The translations under genes and the position numbers were made by a program. 64,000 bases of DNA from Massilia litorea (GTDB lineage: Bacteria; Pseudomonadota; Gammaproteobacteria; Burkholderiales; Burkholderiaceae_D): contig NZ_CP062941.1 in the NCBI RefSeq assembly GCF_015101885.1, positions 4,154,001-4,218,000 of the forward strand, in the 5' to 3' direction. Of the stretch, positions 15,821 to 27,493 are shown in pieces; position 1 is the stretch's first letter, and every line of letters begins with the position of its first letter. The notes below the pieces were generated by a model. The model made no database searches, was not told where the DNA came from, and saw only the letters and a list, made by a program, of their open reading frames with translations.

Positions 15821-17971
15821 TTGCCGATTGTCGTTGCCTCTCCGACTGCCATGCCGCCCTCTTCCCCAGCGGACCTCCTCTGCTCCCCCGGCGTGCTGCA
15901 TGACCAGCTGCCGGCGGGTATCGTTGTGCATGCCCCGGACGGCCGCATCGTCTCGGCGAATCGGCTGGCCCAGGAACTGCTGGGCCGGAGCGAAGCGCAG
16001 CTGCTCGGGGTCGACCCCAGCGCCAGCGCCTGGGCCGTGCTGCGCGAGGACGGCTCGCCCATGCCGCCCGAGGAATTTCCGGCACACGTCGTGCTGAGCA
16101 CCGGCCGCAAACTGTCGGGCCTCGTCGCCGGCATCGTCGGTTCCGGTTCGCCGTCCTGGCTGTTGTGCAACGCCTACCCGGACTTCGACGAAGCCGGGCG
16201 CCTGCGCCAGGTGGTGGTCTGCTTCACCGATTGCACGGCCTTGAAGAGGACCCAGCAATCCCTGGAGAAATCGGAAGAACGCCTGCGGCTCGTGCTCAAG
16301 GGCTCCACCGATGCACCCTGGGACTGGGACCTGGTCACGGGCGAGGTGTATTACTCGGCGCGCTGGTGGAACATGCTCGGCTACTGCAGCGGCGAAGGGC
16401 TGGACGACTCCGGCGCCTGGCGCCGTCTGCTGCACCCGGAAGACGACGCGATGATCGGCGCCTATCTCGCGGACCTGTTGCCGGGCACGCGCGACGGCTA
16501 CAGCCTGGAGTTCCGGCTGCGGCACCGGGAAGGACACTATGTGCCCGTGCTGTCGCGCGGCTATGTGCTGCGCGACCACAGCGGCAGGCCGCTGCGTATT
16601 TCCGGCGTCAACACCGACCTCACGGAGCGCAAGCGTACCGAGCGGCACATCTACGAACTGGCCTATTTCGACCATTTGACGGGCCTGCCGAACCGCCGCT
16701 TCCTGATCGAGGAACTGGGACACGTGCTGGCGCGCGGGCGGCGCTCGGGACATTATGGCGCCCTGCTCTACCTCGACCTCGACAACTTCAAGCTGCTCAA
16801 CGACACGATGGGGCACGACCTGGGCGACATGCTGCTGCGCCAGACCGCCGAGAGGCTGCGCGCCACGGTGCGCCACAGCGACCAGCTGGCACGGCTTGGC
16901 GGCGACGAATTCGTCGTGGTGCTGGAAGACCTGGGCATGTCGCCGCGCGCCGCGGCCGCCGAGGCCGACCGGGTCGCGAACAAGATCCTGTCGGCCCTCG
17001 GCCAGCCCTACCAGCTCGACTCGCTCCTGTTCAAGAACACGGCGAGCATCGGCATCACGCTCTTCGACAGCACCGGTACCGACATCGAAACCCTGCTCAA
17101 GCAGGCCGACCTGGCCATGTACCGCGCCAAGGCCGACGGGCGCGACATGGCCCGCTTTTTCGATCCCAGCATGCAGAACGAGGCCGACCGCCGCGCCGCC
17201 TTCGAGCTGGCGATGCGCGACGGCCTGTCGCTGGGCGAGTTCCGCCTGTTCTGCCAGCCGCAGTTCGATGGCCACGGGCGTCTGGTGGGCGCCGAGGTGC
17301 TGGTCCGCTGGCAGCGCGGCGAGCACGGGCTGGTCGGCCCCGACGATTTCATCGGCTTCGCCGAGGAGTCGGGCCTCATCCTTCCCCTGGGCGAGTACGT
17401 GCTGGAGGAAAGCTGCCGCGCACTCGCGCGCTGGGAGCGCGACCCCGTGCTGGCGTGCCTGAAGCTGGCAGTGAACGTCAGCATCCACCAGATGCGCGAT
17501 TCGGATTTTCCGGCGGCGGTGGCGACGATCCTGGACGCCACCGGCGCGCCCCCGAAACGGCTCTGCCTGGAACTGACCGAGAGCGTGTTCGCCGAAAACA
17601 TGCAGGAAATTAGCGAACGCATGTACGCGCTTCGGTCCCAGGGCATCTGCTTCTCGCTCGACGATTTCGGCACCGGCTATTCCTCGCTGGCCTATCTCAG
17701 GCGCTTCCCGCTCTCCGCGCTGAAGATCGACCGCTCCTTCGTGCACGACATCGGTATCGATCCGGCCTCGGGATCGATCGTCGAGGCGATCATCGCGCTG
17801 GCCCGCAAGTTCAAGCTCGAGATCGTGGCCGAGGGCGTCGAGCACGAGGCGCAGCGAACATTCCTGGTCCATGGCGGCTGTTCCTCGATGCAGGGCTTCC
17901 TGCTGGGGCGCCCGCTGCCGATGGCCGAGTTCGAGCACATGTACGGCGCCGCCGGCGCCGGGCATGCATGA
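15821..17971 (+). CDS. PAS-GGDEF-EAL c-di-GMP turnover protein
   Basis: Cytosolic 716-aa signalling protein with two PAS-like domains (about 18-130 and 145-270), a GGDEF domain (about 280-440) and an EAL domain (about 455-700). The cyclase motif GGDEF is intact at about 363 and is preceded at the right distance by an RxxD product-inhibition site (RHSD). The phosphodiesterase side reads EVL for EAL but keeps NVSIHQ, ELTES, DDFGTGYSSL (about 613), the lysine in LKIDRSF, EGVE and QGFLLGRPL. Both activities are therefore possible. No membrane segments are seen; the signal is likely sensed by the PAS domains. Start could be ATG 15821 or a nearby downstream ATG (15851). Confidence 0.92.
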   Translation: MPIVVASPTAMPPSSPADLLCSPGVLHDQLPAGIVVHAPDGRIVSANRLAQELLGRSEAQLLGVDPSASAWAVLREDGSPMPPEEFPAHVVLSTGRKLSGLVAGIVGSGSPSWLLCNAYPDFDEAGRLRQVVVCFTDCTALKRTQQSLEKSEERLRLVLKGSTDAPWDWDLVTGEVYYSARWWNMLGYCSGEGLDDSGAWRRLLHPEDDAMIGAYLADLLPGTRDGYSLEFRLRHREGHYVPVLSRGYVLRDHSGRPLRISGVNTDLTERKRTERHIYELAYFDHLTGLPNRRFLIEELGHVLARGRRSGHYGALLYLDLDNFKLLNDTMGHDLGDMLLRQTAERLRATVRHSDQLARLGGDEFVVVLEDLGMSPRAAAAEADRVANKILSALGQPYQLDSLLFKNTASIGITLFDSTGTDIETLLKQADLAMYRAKADGRDMARFFDPSMQNEADRRAAFELAMRDGLSLGEFRLFCQPQFDGHGRLVGAEVLVRWQRGEHGLVGPDDFIGFAEESGLILPLGEYVLEESCRALARWERDPVLACLKLAVNVSIHQMRDSDFPAAVATILDATGAPPKRLCLELTESVFAENMQEISERMYALRSQGICFSLDDFGTGYSSLAYLRRFPLSALKIDRSFVHDIGIDPASGSIVEAIIALARKFKLEIVAEGVEHEAQRTFLVHGGCSSMQGFLLGRPLPMAEFEHMYGAAGAGHA

Positions 17972-17989
17972 GCGCCGCCCCCCGCCGCC

Positions 17990-18961
17990 CTAGTCGGCCT
18001 TGATGTTGCGCTCGCGGACGATCTGGGCCCAGCGCGCCGTTTCCGTCTTCAGCGTGGCCGCCAGTTCCTGCGGCGATGAACCGACAGGTTCCGCGCCGAT
18101 CTGGGCAAAGCGCGCCCGGACATTGGCCTGCTTCAGCGCTTTCACCAGTTCGGCATTGAGGCGATCCACGATCGGCTTCGGTGTCCTGGCGGGCACGAAG
18201 ACGGCATACCAGCCGCTCAGCTCATAGCCCGGAAGACCCGACTCGGAAATCGTCGGGACGTTCGGGAAGACGCTCGATCGTTTGGCGGTGGTCACGGCGA
18301 GCGCCTTCAGCCTGCCCGACTCGACATAGGGCTTGGCCGACGAGAGCGAATCGAACATGATGTCGACCTGCCCGCCCATCAGGTCGGTCACGGCCGGCGC
18401 GCTGCCTTTGTACGGCACGTGCACGATGTCGACGCCGGCCATCGAATTGAACAGTTCGGCCGCCAGGTGCACGGTCGTGCCGTTGCCGGCCGACGCGTAG
18501 GTGAGCTTGCCCGGCCGGGCTTTCGCCAGCGCGACCAGCTCTTTCACGTTGTTGGCTTTCACGGATGGATGGGCAACGAGCAGGTTGGGCACGATGCCCA
18601 CCAGGCTGACCGGTTCGAAGTCGCGGGTGGCGTCGTATTGCAGTTTCGGATAAATGCTCGGGTTCACCGCGTGGCCGACGGACACGATCAGCATGGTGTG
18701 GCCATCCGGCGCCGCCCTGGCGACGATGCCGGAGCCGATCGCGCCGCCGGCGCCCGGCCGGTTCTCGACCACGACCGGCTGCTTCATGCTGACCGAGAGG
18801 CTCTCGCCGAGCGTGCGCGCCATCGTATCCATCGCACCGCCCGGCGGGAAGGGCACCACCCATTTGATGGGCTGGCTCGGGTAGGCTTCCGCGGCGGCGG
18901 CATCGACGCTGCAGGAAATCAAGGCGCTCGCGGCGAGTACTGTAAAGACGGTCCGGTTCAT
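17990..18961 (-). CDS. Bug/TctC-family periplasmic solute-binding protein, end of the benzoate operon
   Basis: 323-aa Bug protein: signal peptide (VDAAAAEA at about 21-28), YPSQPIKWVVPFPPGGAMD, VVVENRPGAGGAIGSG and HVPYKGSAPAVTDLMGG. A GGGAG box lies 6 bases ahead of ATG 18961. It follows the MFS transporter by 17 bases in the same direction and is the last gene of the cat-ben operon, so it may bind benzoate or a related aromatic acid (inference). No TctA/TctB partner is seen. Confidence 0.88.
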   Translation of the reverse strand: MNRTVFTVLAASALISCSVDAAAAEAYPSQPIKWVVPFPPGGAMDTMARTLGESLSVSMKQPVVVENRPGAGGAIGSGIVARAAPDGHTMLIVSVGHAVNPSIYPKLQYDATRDFEPVSLVGIVPNLLVAHPSVKANNVKELVALAKARPGKLTYASAGNGTTVHLAAELFNSMAGVDIVHVPYKGSAPAVTDLMGGQVDIMFDSLSSAKPYVESGRLKALAVTTAKRSSVFPNVPTISESGLPGYELSGWYAVFVPARTPKPIVDRLNAELVKALKQANVRARFAQIGAEPVGSSPQELAATLKTETARWAQIVRERNIKAD

Positions 18962-18978
18962 ATCATCTCCCATCGTGA

Positions 18979-20325
18979 TCAGGCGGTCTCGCGCACCGCG
19001 CCAGCCAGCGGCAGGGGCGCCGTCGCGGAGCGCTCATGCCGGATCAGCGAGACGGCAATCGTGGCGACGACGGCCGGGATCGAAATGGCCAGGAAATTCT
19101 GCTGCAGCGGCAGCTGCATGCCGACCAGGGTGCCGATCACGATCGGCGCCAGGATGGCACCGCTGCGGCCGACACCCGAAGCCCAGCCGATGCCGGTGGA
19201 GCGGATCGCGCTCGGGTAGAACTGGCCAGCATACGCGTAAGTGACGATCTGGGTGCCGATGGTCGAAGCGCCCGCAAGGCCGACCAGCAGGAACAGCACC
19301 GGCGTCGATACCGGATAGCCCAGCAGCGTGATCGACACCGCGGCCAGCGCATACATGGCCACCAGCACGTACTTGATGTGGAAGCGGTCGGCCAGCCAGC
19401 CGCCGCCGACGGCGCCGATCACGGCGCCGAAGTTCAGCACCAGGACAAACGTCAGCGCGGAACCGAGGCTGTAGCCGGCGCCAGCCATCAGCTTGGTCAG
19501 CCAGGAGCTGAGCGCATACACCATGAACAGGCACATGAAGAAGGCAACCCAGAACATGATGGTGGAGAAGGCGCGGCCTTCCTGGAACAGTTTACCGACG
19601 GGTGCGCCGGAGGCACGGTCGACCGCCGGCAGCGCGAAGCTGTCGCCCGCCTGCGGGCGGTAGCTCGGGTCGAGGCGCAGCACGATGGCCTTGAGTTCCT
19701 CGAGACGGCCCTGCCTGACCAGGAAAGGCATCGATTCCGGCATCGACTTCAGGACGAAGGGAATCAGCAGCACCGGCACGCCGGCTGCCAGGAACACCGA
19801 CTGCCAGCCGTGCTGTTCGATCAGGCCCTTGCCGAGGACGGCCGCGAGCATGCCGCCGACGGCATAGCCGCTGAACATCAGGGTCACCATCGTGGCGCGG
19901 ATCTTGCGCGGCGAGTATTCGGTCATCTGCGCCACCACGTTCGGCATCACGCCGCCGATGCCGAGGCCCGCCAGGAAGCGCATCACGCTGAACACATAGG
20001 GATCGTGCGTGAGGCCGGCAGCGGCCGTGAAGACGCTGAACAGCGCGAGGCAGATGACGATCGCCCAGCGGCGGCCGATGCGGTCGGCCAGGGTGCCGAG
20101 GAAGATTGCGCCGAACATCATGCCGAACAGGGCCGAACTGACCATGAAGCCGGCGTTCTGGGCGGTGACGCCCATGTCCTTCATGATGGACGGGACGGCG
20201 ATGCCGGCCACCGCCAGGTCGTAGCCGTCGCAAATGATGATCAGGGCGCACCACAGCAGCAGGGATGCGTGGAAGCCGTTGAATTTCGCCGCGTCGGCGG
20301 TTTTGTGGATGTCGATGTGTCGCAT
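18979..20325 (-). CDS. MFS aromatic-acid:H+ symporter (AAHS family, BenK/PcaK-like)
   Basis: 448-aa inner-membrane transporter with twelve predicted helices. The first helix holds IIICDGYDLAVAG, which matches the DGxD motif of aromatic-acid transporters, and loop 2-3 holds the MFS motif GTLADRIGRRWA. Loop 8-9 has a related GGGWLADRF. I start it at ATG 20325, the natural beginning MRHIDI. It is 44 bases after benE in the same operon, which makes it the second predicted benzoate (or aromatic acid) importer here. Confidence 0.9.
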   Translation of the reverse strand: MRHIDIHKTADAAKFNGFHASLLLWCALIIICDGYDLAVAGIAVPSIMKDMGVTAQNAGFMVSSALFGMMFGAIFLGTLADRIGRRWAIVICLALFSVFTAAAGLTHDPYVFSVMRFLAGLGIGGVMPNVVAQMTEYSPRKIRATMVTLMFSGYAVGGMLAAVLGKGLIEQHGWQSVFLAAGVPVLLIPFVLKSMPESMPFLVRQGRLEELKAIVLRLDPSYRPQAGDSFALPAVDRASGAPVGKLFQEGRAFSTIMFWVAFFMCLFMVYALSSWLTKLMAGAGYSLGSALTFVLVLNFGAVIGAVGGGWLADRFHIKYVLVAMYALAAVSITLLGYPVSTPVLFLLVGLAGASTIGTQIVTYAYAGQFYPSAIRSTGIGWASGVGRSGAILAPIVIGTLVGMQLPLQQNFLAISIPAVVATIAVSLIRHERSATAPLPLAGAVRETA

Positions 20326-20369
20326 GATACTTGTCTCCGTTATCGTTGGGTTTTGGTGCGAGACGCTCT

Positions 20370-21617
20370 TTACTGCGGGTTTTTCGATCTCTGAAGGTGC
20401 AACATCCAGTAGGCGAGCATGCCGATCACGATCCCCCAGAAGGCCGAGCCGAGGCCGAGGAAGCTCATGCCCGATGCGGTGGCGAGAAAAGTGATGACGG
20501 CGGCCTCGCGGTGGTCTTCCGCCGCGACGATGCCGGCCAGGTTGGCGGTGATCGGTCCGAGCAGGGCCAGGCCGGCCAGCGTGACGACCAGTTCCTTCGG
20601 CAGCGCCGCGAACAGCATCACGATCGAGCCGCCGCACAGGCCCGCCAGCAGGTAGAACACCCCGTTGGCAATGCCGGCCACGTAGCGCCGGCGCGGGTCC
20701 ACATGGGCGTCCGGCCCGGTGCACATCGCGGCGGTGATCGCGGCGATCGCGATCGTGATGCCGCCGGTGACCGCGACCGCCAGCGAGACCAGGCTGTTGA
20801 CCGCCATGATCTGGCGCACGTTGGTGTCGTAGCCGGAGGTTTTCAGCACCGCCATGCCCGGCAGGTACTGGCCGGCGAGCGTCACCAGCACCAGCGGCAA
20901 GGCCAGGCTGAAGGTGCTGGCCCAGGACCAGGCGGGCGCGATGAATTGCGGGGCGACCAGCTTCAGCTCGACGCGCGAGAAATGGGTGGTATCGAGCAGG
21001 AACGCGAGCAGCACGCCGGCGACCAGCAGCAGCATGACGCTGTAGCGCGGCGCCCAGCGCCGGAACGCCAGCCAGGCGATGATCATGCCGCAGGCCAGCA
21101 GCGGCAGCGTGGCGGTCGAGCGGAAGGCATTCAGGCCGAAGGGCAGCAGGATCCCGGCCATCATGCCGCTGGCGACACCCTTCGGCACATGGGCCATGAC
21201 GCGGTCGAAACTGCCGGACAAGCCGATCGCCAGCAGGATCGCGGCGGCCGTCAGGTAGGCGCCGACCGCTTCGTTCAGCGACAGGCCGGGGAACAGCGTG
21301 ATCAGCAGGGCCGTGCCCGGCGCCGACCAGGCGGTGATGATCGGGGCCCGCAGCACCCAGGAGAGGACGATGCCCGAGACGGCAGCGCCGATCGAGATGC
21401 CCCAGACCCAGGAGGCAAACATATTGCTGTCCACCTGGGCCGCCTGGGCTGCCTGGTAGAAGATCGCGAGCGGTCCGGTGAAGGACACCAGCACGGCGAG
21501 AAAGCCCGCCGTGACGCTGGAAGCCGACCAGTCGGACCAGGAGCGGCCGCCGGCGCCGGCGGATTCGGATACTGCGGGCAAGGCATCCGCCGGCCTTCGA
21601 TGACCAGTCTGTAGCAT
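20370..21617 (-). CDS. benE: Benzoate/H+ symporter BenE
   Basis: 415-aa inner-membrane carrier of the BenE family, with about twelve hydrophobic segments after a hydrophilic N-terminus of 25-30 residues. Recognisable stretches are FLAVLVSFTGPLAIFYQAA, ITTAWSAPGTALL-like IITAWSAPGTALLITLFPG and TGGITIAIAAITAAMCTGPD. It lies between the enol-lactonase and the MFS symporter in the cat-ben operon. Family and context agree on benzoate uptake driven by protons. Confidence 0.92.
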   Translation of the reverse strand: MLQTGHRRPADALPAVSESAGAGGRSWSDWSASSVTAGFLAVLVSFTGPLAIFYQAAQAAQVDSNMFASWVWGISIGAAVSGIVLSWVLRAPIITAWSAPGTALLITLFPGLSLNEAVGAYLTAAAILLAIGLSGSFDRVMAHVPKGVASGMMAGILLPFGLNAFRSTATLPLLACGMIIAWLAFRRWAPRYSVMLLLVAGVLLAFLLDTTHFSRVELKLVAPQFIAPAWSWASTFSLALPLVLVTLAGQYLPGMAVLKTSGYDTNVRQIMAVNSLVSLAVAVTGGITIAIAAITAAMCTGPDAHVDPRRRYVAGIANGVFYLLAGLCGGSIVMLFAALPKELVVTLAGLALLGPITANLAGIVAAEDHREAAVITFLATASGMSFLGLGSAFWGIVIGMLAYWMLHLQRSKNPQ

Positions 21618-21651
21618 GCGTGTCTCCGGTAGTGAATCGTACGCGGCCGGT

Positions 21652-22443
21652 TCAGGCCAGCAGGAAGGATGCGACGGCGTCGGTGAACCGGTCCGGCGCC
21701 TCGACGTTCGAGAGGTGCGAGGCCGGCAGGGTCGCCATGGTCGCGCCCTTGATTGCAGCTGTCAGCGCGCACGCGTGGGCAACCGTGGTCACCGGGTCGT
21801 CCGTGCCGGCGATCACCAGCGTGCTCGCCTCGATGCGGCGCAGGTCCGGCGTCAGGTCGGCCATCGCGAGCGCTTCGCAGCAGGCCGCATAGCCTTCCGG
21901 GTCGAGTCCGCGCACGGTCTTTTGCATGCTGCCCACCACGACCGGCTGGCGCCCGACGAAGCCGGGCGTGAACCAGCGCGACGGCGAGCCCGCGGCGATC
22001 TCGTTCATGCCCTCGGCGCGCACCGCCGCAGCCCTCGCCTGCCAGCCCTCGCGCGTGCCGATCTTCGACGCCGTATTGGCCAGCACCAGCTTCTGGAGGC
22101 GGCCCGGCGCATGCGCGCCGAGCCACTGGCCGATCACGCCGCCCATCGACAGGCCGACAAAATGCGCGCGTTCGATGTCGAGGTGATCGAGCAGCCCGAG
22201 CACGTCGCTCCCGAGGAGTTCGACCGTGTACGGTCCGGCCGGCGCACCGGATGTGCCGACTGAGCCGCCATGGCCGCGGGTGTCGTAGCGCACCACGTAA
22301 AAGCGCGTGGCCAGCACCGCGGCCTGGGCGTCCCACATCGACAGGTCGGTGCCGAGGGAATTCGAGAAGACGACGGCCGGGCGGCTGCGCTCGCCGTCGC
22401 AGCGGACGTTGAGGGTGGCGCCGTTGACAGGAATGGTCGTCAT
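21652..22443 (-). CDS. pcaD: 3-oxoadipate enol-lactonase (alpha/beta hydrolase)
   Basis: 263-aa alpha/beta hydrolase that should open 3-oxoadipate enol-lactone to 3-oxoadipate. It shows SNSLGTDLSMWDAQ, typical of PcaD, the nucleophile elbow GLSMGG (Ser about 99), the acid in AGTDDPVT and the histidine in ASHLSNVEAP. The ATG is 2 bases from the benD stop. Position right after benD and the sequence both fit the last step of the catechol branch, so the operon is complete from benzoate to 3-oxoadipate. Confidence 0.88.
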   Translation of the reverse strand: MTTIPVNGATLNVRCDGERSRPAVVFSNSLGTDLSMWDAQAAVLATRFYVVRYDTRGHGGSVGTSGAPAGPYTVELLGSDVLGLLDHLDIERAHFVGLSMGGVIGQWLGAHAPGRLQKLVLANTASKIGTREGWQARAAAVRAEGMNEIAAGSPSRWFTPGFVGRQPVVVGSMQKTVRGLDPEGYAACCEALAMADLTPDLRRIEASTLVIAGTDDPVTTVAHACALTAAIKGATMATLPASHLSNVEAPDRFTDAVASFLLA

Positions 22444-22445
22444 GG

Positions 22446-23231
22446 TCACCCCTGGTCGCCGCCAGCTACCGGCAGCACGCTGCCGGTGATGTAGGAAGCC
22501 TCGTCGGAGGCCAGGAACAGGATGGCGCGTACCTGCTCGTCGATCGTCCCATACCGGTGCATCAGGCTCGACTCGACGGTCTGATCGACGATGCCCTGGT
22601 ACCAGGCCTGCTCCTGTGCGCTCAGCGGGTTCGGATTGCGCGGGACGATCCGGGGCGGCGCCTCTGTGCCGCCGGTCGCCACCGCGTTGACGCGGATGCC
22701 GTCCTGCGCATGCTCGAAGGCCAGGCTGGCGGTCAGTGCATTGACGCCGCCCTTGGCGGCCGAATACGGAATCCGGTGAATGCCGCGCGTCGCCACCGAG
22801 GAGATGTTGACGATCGCCCCGCTCTTCTGCGCGATCAACGCCGGCAGTACGGCGCGGCAGCACCACAGGGTCGGGAACAGCGAGCGCCGGATCTCGGCCT
22901 CGATCTGCGCTTCCTCGTATTCCTGGTAGGGTTTGGCCCAGATGGTGCCGCCGACGTTATTCACCAGCACGTCGATGCGGCCGAATTCGCGCAAGGCCGT
23001 CTCCATCAGTGCGCTCGCGCCGGCATACGTCTCGAGGTCGACGTTGGCGAGCGTGACCAGGGCGCCCAGCGCCTGCGCCTCGGCGCCGACTTCTTCCAGC
23101 ACCCGGGCGCGGTCGGCCAGCACCAGCTGCGCACCTTCGCGCGCCGCGGCCAGCGCGACGCCGCGCCCGATGCCCTGGGCCGCGCCGGTAACGACGACGA
23201 CCTTGCCTTCAAAACGGTTTTGGTTCGTCAT
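22446..23231 (-). CDS. benD: Benzoate cis-diol dehydrogenase BenD
   Basis: 261-aa short-chain dehydrogenase that oxidises and decarboxylates 1,6-dihydroxycyclohexa-2,4-diene-1-carboxylate to catechol. It has the cofactor motif TGAAQGIGRG (about 15-24), NNVGG, the catalytic serine in NISSVATRG and YxxxK as YSAAKGG. It lacks hydrophobic segments and is soluble. The start is 2 bases from the benC stop, as expected for a coupled benABCD set. Confidence 0.93.
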   Translation of the reverse strand: MTNQNRFEGKVVVVTGAAQGIGRGVALAAAREGAQLVLADRARVLEEVGAEAQALGALVTLANVDLETYAGASALMETALREFGRIDVLVNNVGGTIWAKPYQEYEEAQIEAEIRRSLFPTLWCCRAVLPALIAQKSGAIVNISSVATRGIHRIPYSAAKGGVNALTASLAFEHAQDGIRVNAVATGGTEAPPRIVPRNPNPLSAQEQAWYQGIVDQTVESSLMHRYGTIDEQVRAILFLASDEASYITGSVLPVAGGDQG

Positions 23232-23233
23232 CA

Positions 23234-24826
<1,593 letters not shown>

Positions 24827-24830
<4 letters not shown>

Positions 24831-26203
24831 GGCTGCTCTCCCTGGGCCGCTTTGGCATTCTTCATGACGTCGAGCCAGTAGCGGTGCTGCACCGTATATA
24901 GCCCCTCGTCCTCGGTGCGCACGCCGCTCAGCACCGGCGCCAGGCCGATTTCCCTGGCCGCCTCGTCCGGGCCCTGGATCCACTGTTTGGCCCCGCGGCA
25001 CATGTCGTTCCAGGGCATGGCGCTGCCGGCGTAGCCGGTCTGGCAGGCGCGGAATTCTTCCAGGTCGTCGGGCGTGGCCATGCCGCTGACGTTGAAGAAG
25101 TCCTCGTACTGGCGGATGCGGCGGGCACGCGCCTCGTCGGATTCGCCTTTCGGCGCGATGCAGTAGATCGTGACTTCCGTCTTGTCGACCGCGATCGGGC
25201 GCAGCACGCGGATCTGGGACCCGAACTGGTCCATCAGGTAGACGTTCGGGTACAGGCACAGATTGCGCGAGCGCTCGACCATCCAGTCGGCGGTCGGCTT
25301 GCCGTACTGCGCCGCATACTCGGCGTGGCGCGGGTAGTTCGGCCGGTCTTCGGGATTGGCCCACTTGGTCCAGAGCAGCATGTGGCCGTGGTCGAAGGCA
25401 TAGAAGCCGCCGCCCTGGCGACCCCACTTGCCGGCATCCATGGCGCGGATCTTGTCTTCGCGCTCGGCCTCTTCCTTCCTGCGATTGGTCGTGGCGGCGT
25501 AGTTCCAGTGCACGGCCGAGACGTGGTAGCCGTCGGCGCCGTTCTCGGCCTGCAGCTTCCAGTTGCCCTCGAAGGTATAGGTCGAGGCGCCGCGCAGCAC
25601 TTCCAGGCCGTCGGGCGACTGGTTGACGATCATGTCGATGATCTTGCCGGCCTCGCCGAGGAATTCCTCGATCGAGGGCACGTCCGGGTTCAGGCTGCCG
25701 AACAGGAAGCCCTTGTAGTTGGCGAAGCGCGCCAGCTTTTTCAGGTCGTGCGAGCCTTCCTTGTTGAAGCAGTCCGGATAGCCCGCGTCTTCCGGGTCCT
25801 TCACCTTCAGCAGCTTGCCGCTGTTATTGAAAGTCCAGCCGTGGAAGGGGCAGGTATAGGTCGCCTTGTTGCCGCGCTTCAGCCGGCAGAGCTGGGCGCC
25901 GCGGTGGCTGCAGGCATTGATGAAGGCGTTCAGCTCGCCCTGGCGGTTGCGTGCGATGAACACCGGCTGCCGGCCCATCTGCAGCGTGTAGTAGTCGTTG
26001 TTGTTCGGGATCTGGCTTTCATGGGCCAGGTAGATCCAGTTACCCTCGAAGATGTGCTTCATCTCGAGTTCGAACAGTTCCGGATCGGTGAACGCGCTGC
26101 GGTGCAGGCGGTGGTCGCCGGTTTCGTGATTTTCAACCAGCAGCGCGTCGAGGTCGATGTTGCTGGCCGTGGGACGTGCAGGCACGGGATGGATCGGGAT
26201 CAT
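24827..26203 (-). CDS. benA: Benzoate 1,2-dioxygenase large subunit BenA
   Basis: 458-aa catalytic subunit that adds both oxygens of O2 to benzoate. The Rieske cluster ligands are Cys98, His100, Cys118 and His121 (CSHRGAQLC and CPFHGW). The mononuclear iron site is D224/H227/H232 in the motif [17 protein letters not shown] precedes the ATG. It follows catA by 23 bases. Benzoate is favoured over toluate or anthranilate because benD, benE and the catechol genes are in the same operon. Confidence 0.95.
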
Positions 26204-26226
26204 GGTGTTCTCCTCTCAGGCTTCGC

Positions 26227-27147
26227 TTATGCCGCGGCGCGCTGGCGCTCGACTTGTGCGCTCGGTGCAGCTTCGATGTCGCGGTGCAGGCGGAAATCAA
26301 AATCGATCGATGCGAAGGGCTTGTCCTGGCCGCGCGCGGCGATGGCTGCCGGGTCATCGACCCGGGTGACCGGCGGCACCAGGCCTTCGCGGCTGGCGAA
26401 TGCGAAGTCGTCCCACAGGTATTCATCGCCGTCGATGTTGATTTGCGTGGTCAGCTTGCGCTGGCCGGGGGCGCTGACAAAAAAGTGGATGTGGGCCGGG
26501 CGCTGGCCGTGGCGGCCCAACTGGTCGAGCAGCGTCGCGGTGCTGCCGCCCGGCGGACAGCCATAACCCTTGGGCATGATGGTCTGGAAAGCGTAGCGGC
26601 CCTGGTCGTCGGTGACGATCGTGCGGCGCAGGTTGAAGTGCGATTGAGTGGAATCGAAGAAGGAGTAATTCCCGAGCAGGTTGGCGTGCCAGACTTCGAC
26701 TTTCGCGCCCGGCACCGCGTTGCCGTCGGCATCGAACACGGTACCCTGCATGAACAGTACCTCGCCCTGCCCGCTCTCGGTCCCGTCGTCGAGGCGCGCA
26801 AAGCCTTTGGCCTCCGGCGCGCCGGCCACGTACAGCGGACCTTCGATGGTGCGCGGCGTGCCGCCTTCGATGCCGGCGCGCGCTTCCGCCTCGTCGGCGC
26901 GGATGTCCATGAAGCGCTCCAGGCCCAGGCCCGGGGTCAGCAGGCCCAGTTCATTGTTCTTGCCGGCGTTGGTGAGGAATTCGACGCCCTTCCAGAATTC
27001 GCTCGGCTGGATGTCGAGGTCTTCCATCGCCTTGCACAGGTCGGCGACCAGGCGCAGGACGATGGCCTGCACGCGCGGGTTGGCGGGACGGTCGGCGGCG
27101 TCGACGATCCATTGTTTGGCCAGCAGGTCGATTTGTTGGTGGTTCAT
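26227..27147 (-). CDS. catA: Catechol 1,2-dioxygenase CatA
   Basis: 306-aa intradiol dioxygenase that cleaves catechol to cis,cis-muconate using Fe(III). The iron ligands are recognisable: Tyr in LLGNYSFF, Tyr in PKGYGCP and two histidines in RPAHIHFF. The N-terminal helical dimerisation domain (about 1-100) is present. AGGAG precedes the ATG. It sits between catC and benA. Confidence 0.95.
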   Translation of the reverse strand: MNHQQIDLLAKQWIVDAADRPANPRVQAIVLRLVADLCKAMEDLDIQPSEFWKGVEFLTNAGKNNELGLLTPGLGLERFMDIRADEAEARAGIEGGTPRTIEGPLYVAGAPEAKGFARLDDGTESGQGEVLFMQGTVFDADGNAVPGAKVEVWHANLLGNYSFFDSTQSHFNLRRTIVTDDQGRYAFQTIMPKGYGCPPGGSTATLLDQLGRHGQRPAHIHFFVSAPGQRKLTTQINIDGDEYLWDDFAFASREGLVPPVTRVDDPAAIAARGQDKPFASIDFDFRLHRDIEAAPSAQVERQRAAA

Positions 27148-27178
27148 GTTTGTCTCCTAGGATTGGACTGGTTTCGGA

Positions 27179-27469
27179 TTACAGGTCGCCGGCGCGGACG
27201 GACGAGGGGTGGCGGCACAGGGGCGTGACCGCGATCCGCATGTAAGGGAACAGCGGCAGCGACATCAACAGCGCGTGCAATTCTTCGTTGCCGGGCACGT
27301 CGAAGATGCTGACGTTGGCGTACTGGCCGGCGACGCGCCACAGGTGGCGCCAGCTGCCCTCTTCCTGCAGGCGCTGCGCGAGCGCCTTTTCTTGCGCCTT
27401 CAGGGCGTCGGCCTGGTCTTTCGGCATCGACTGCGGCAGCTGGACTTCCATCGTTACGTGAAACAGCAT
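27179..27469 (-). CDS. catC: Muconolactone delta-isomerase CatC
   Basis: 96-aa small isomerase that turns muconolactone into 3-oxoadipate enol-lactone. It begins MLFHVTMEVQLPQSMP and ends with LPLFPYMRIAVTPLCRHPS, both typical of the family, and has the family's usual length. GAGGAG lies ahead of the ATG. It is 24 bases after catB and 31 before catA. Confidence 0.93.
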   Translation of the reverse strand: MLFHVTMEVQLPQSMPKDQADALKAQEKALAQRLQEEGSWRHLWRVAGQYANVSIFDVPGNEELHALLMSLPLFPYMRIAVTPLCRHPSSVRAGDL

Positions 27470-27493
27470 GGTGGTCTCCTCTTGTATTTGGGT

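Noticed and set aside
15803..17965. A 720-codon minus-strand frame opposite the PAS-GGDEF-EAL gene
   Set aside because: The plus-strand gene has complete domain motifs; the reverse frame has none.
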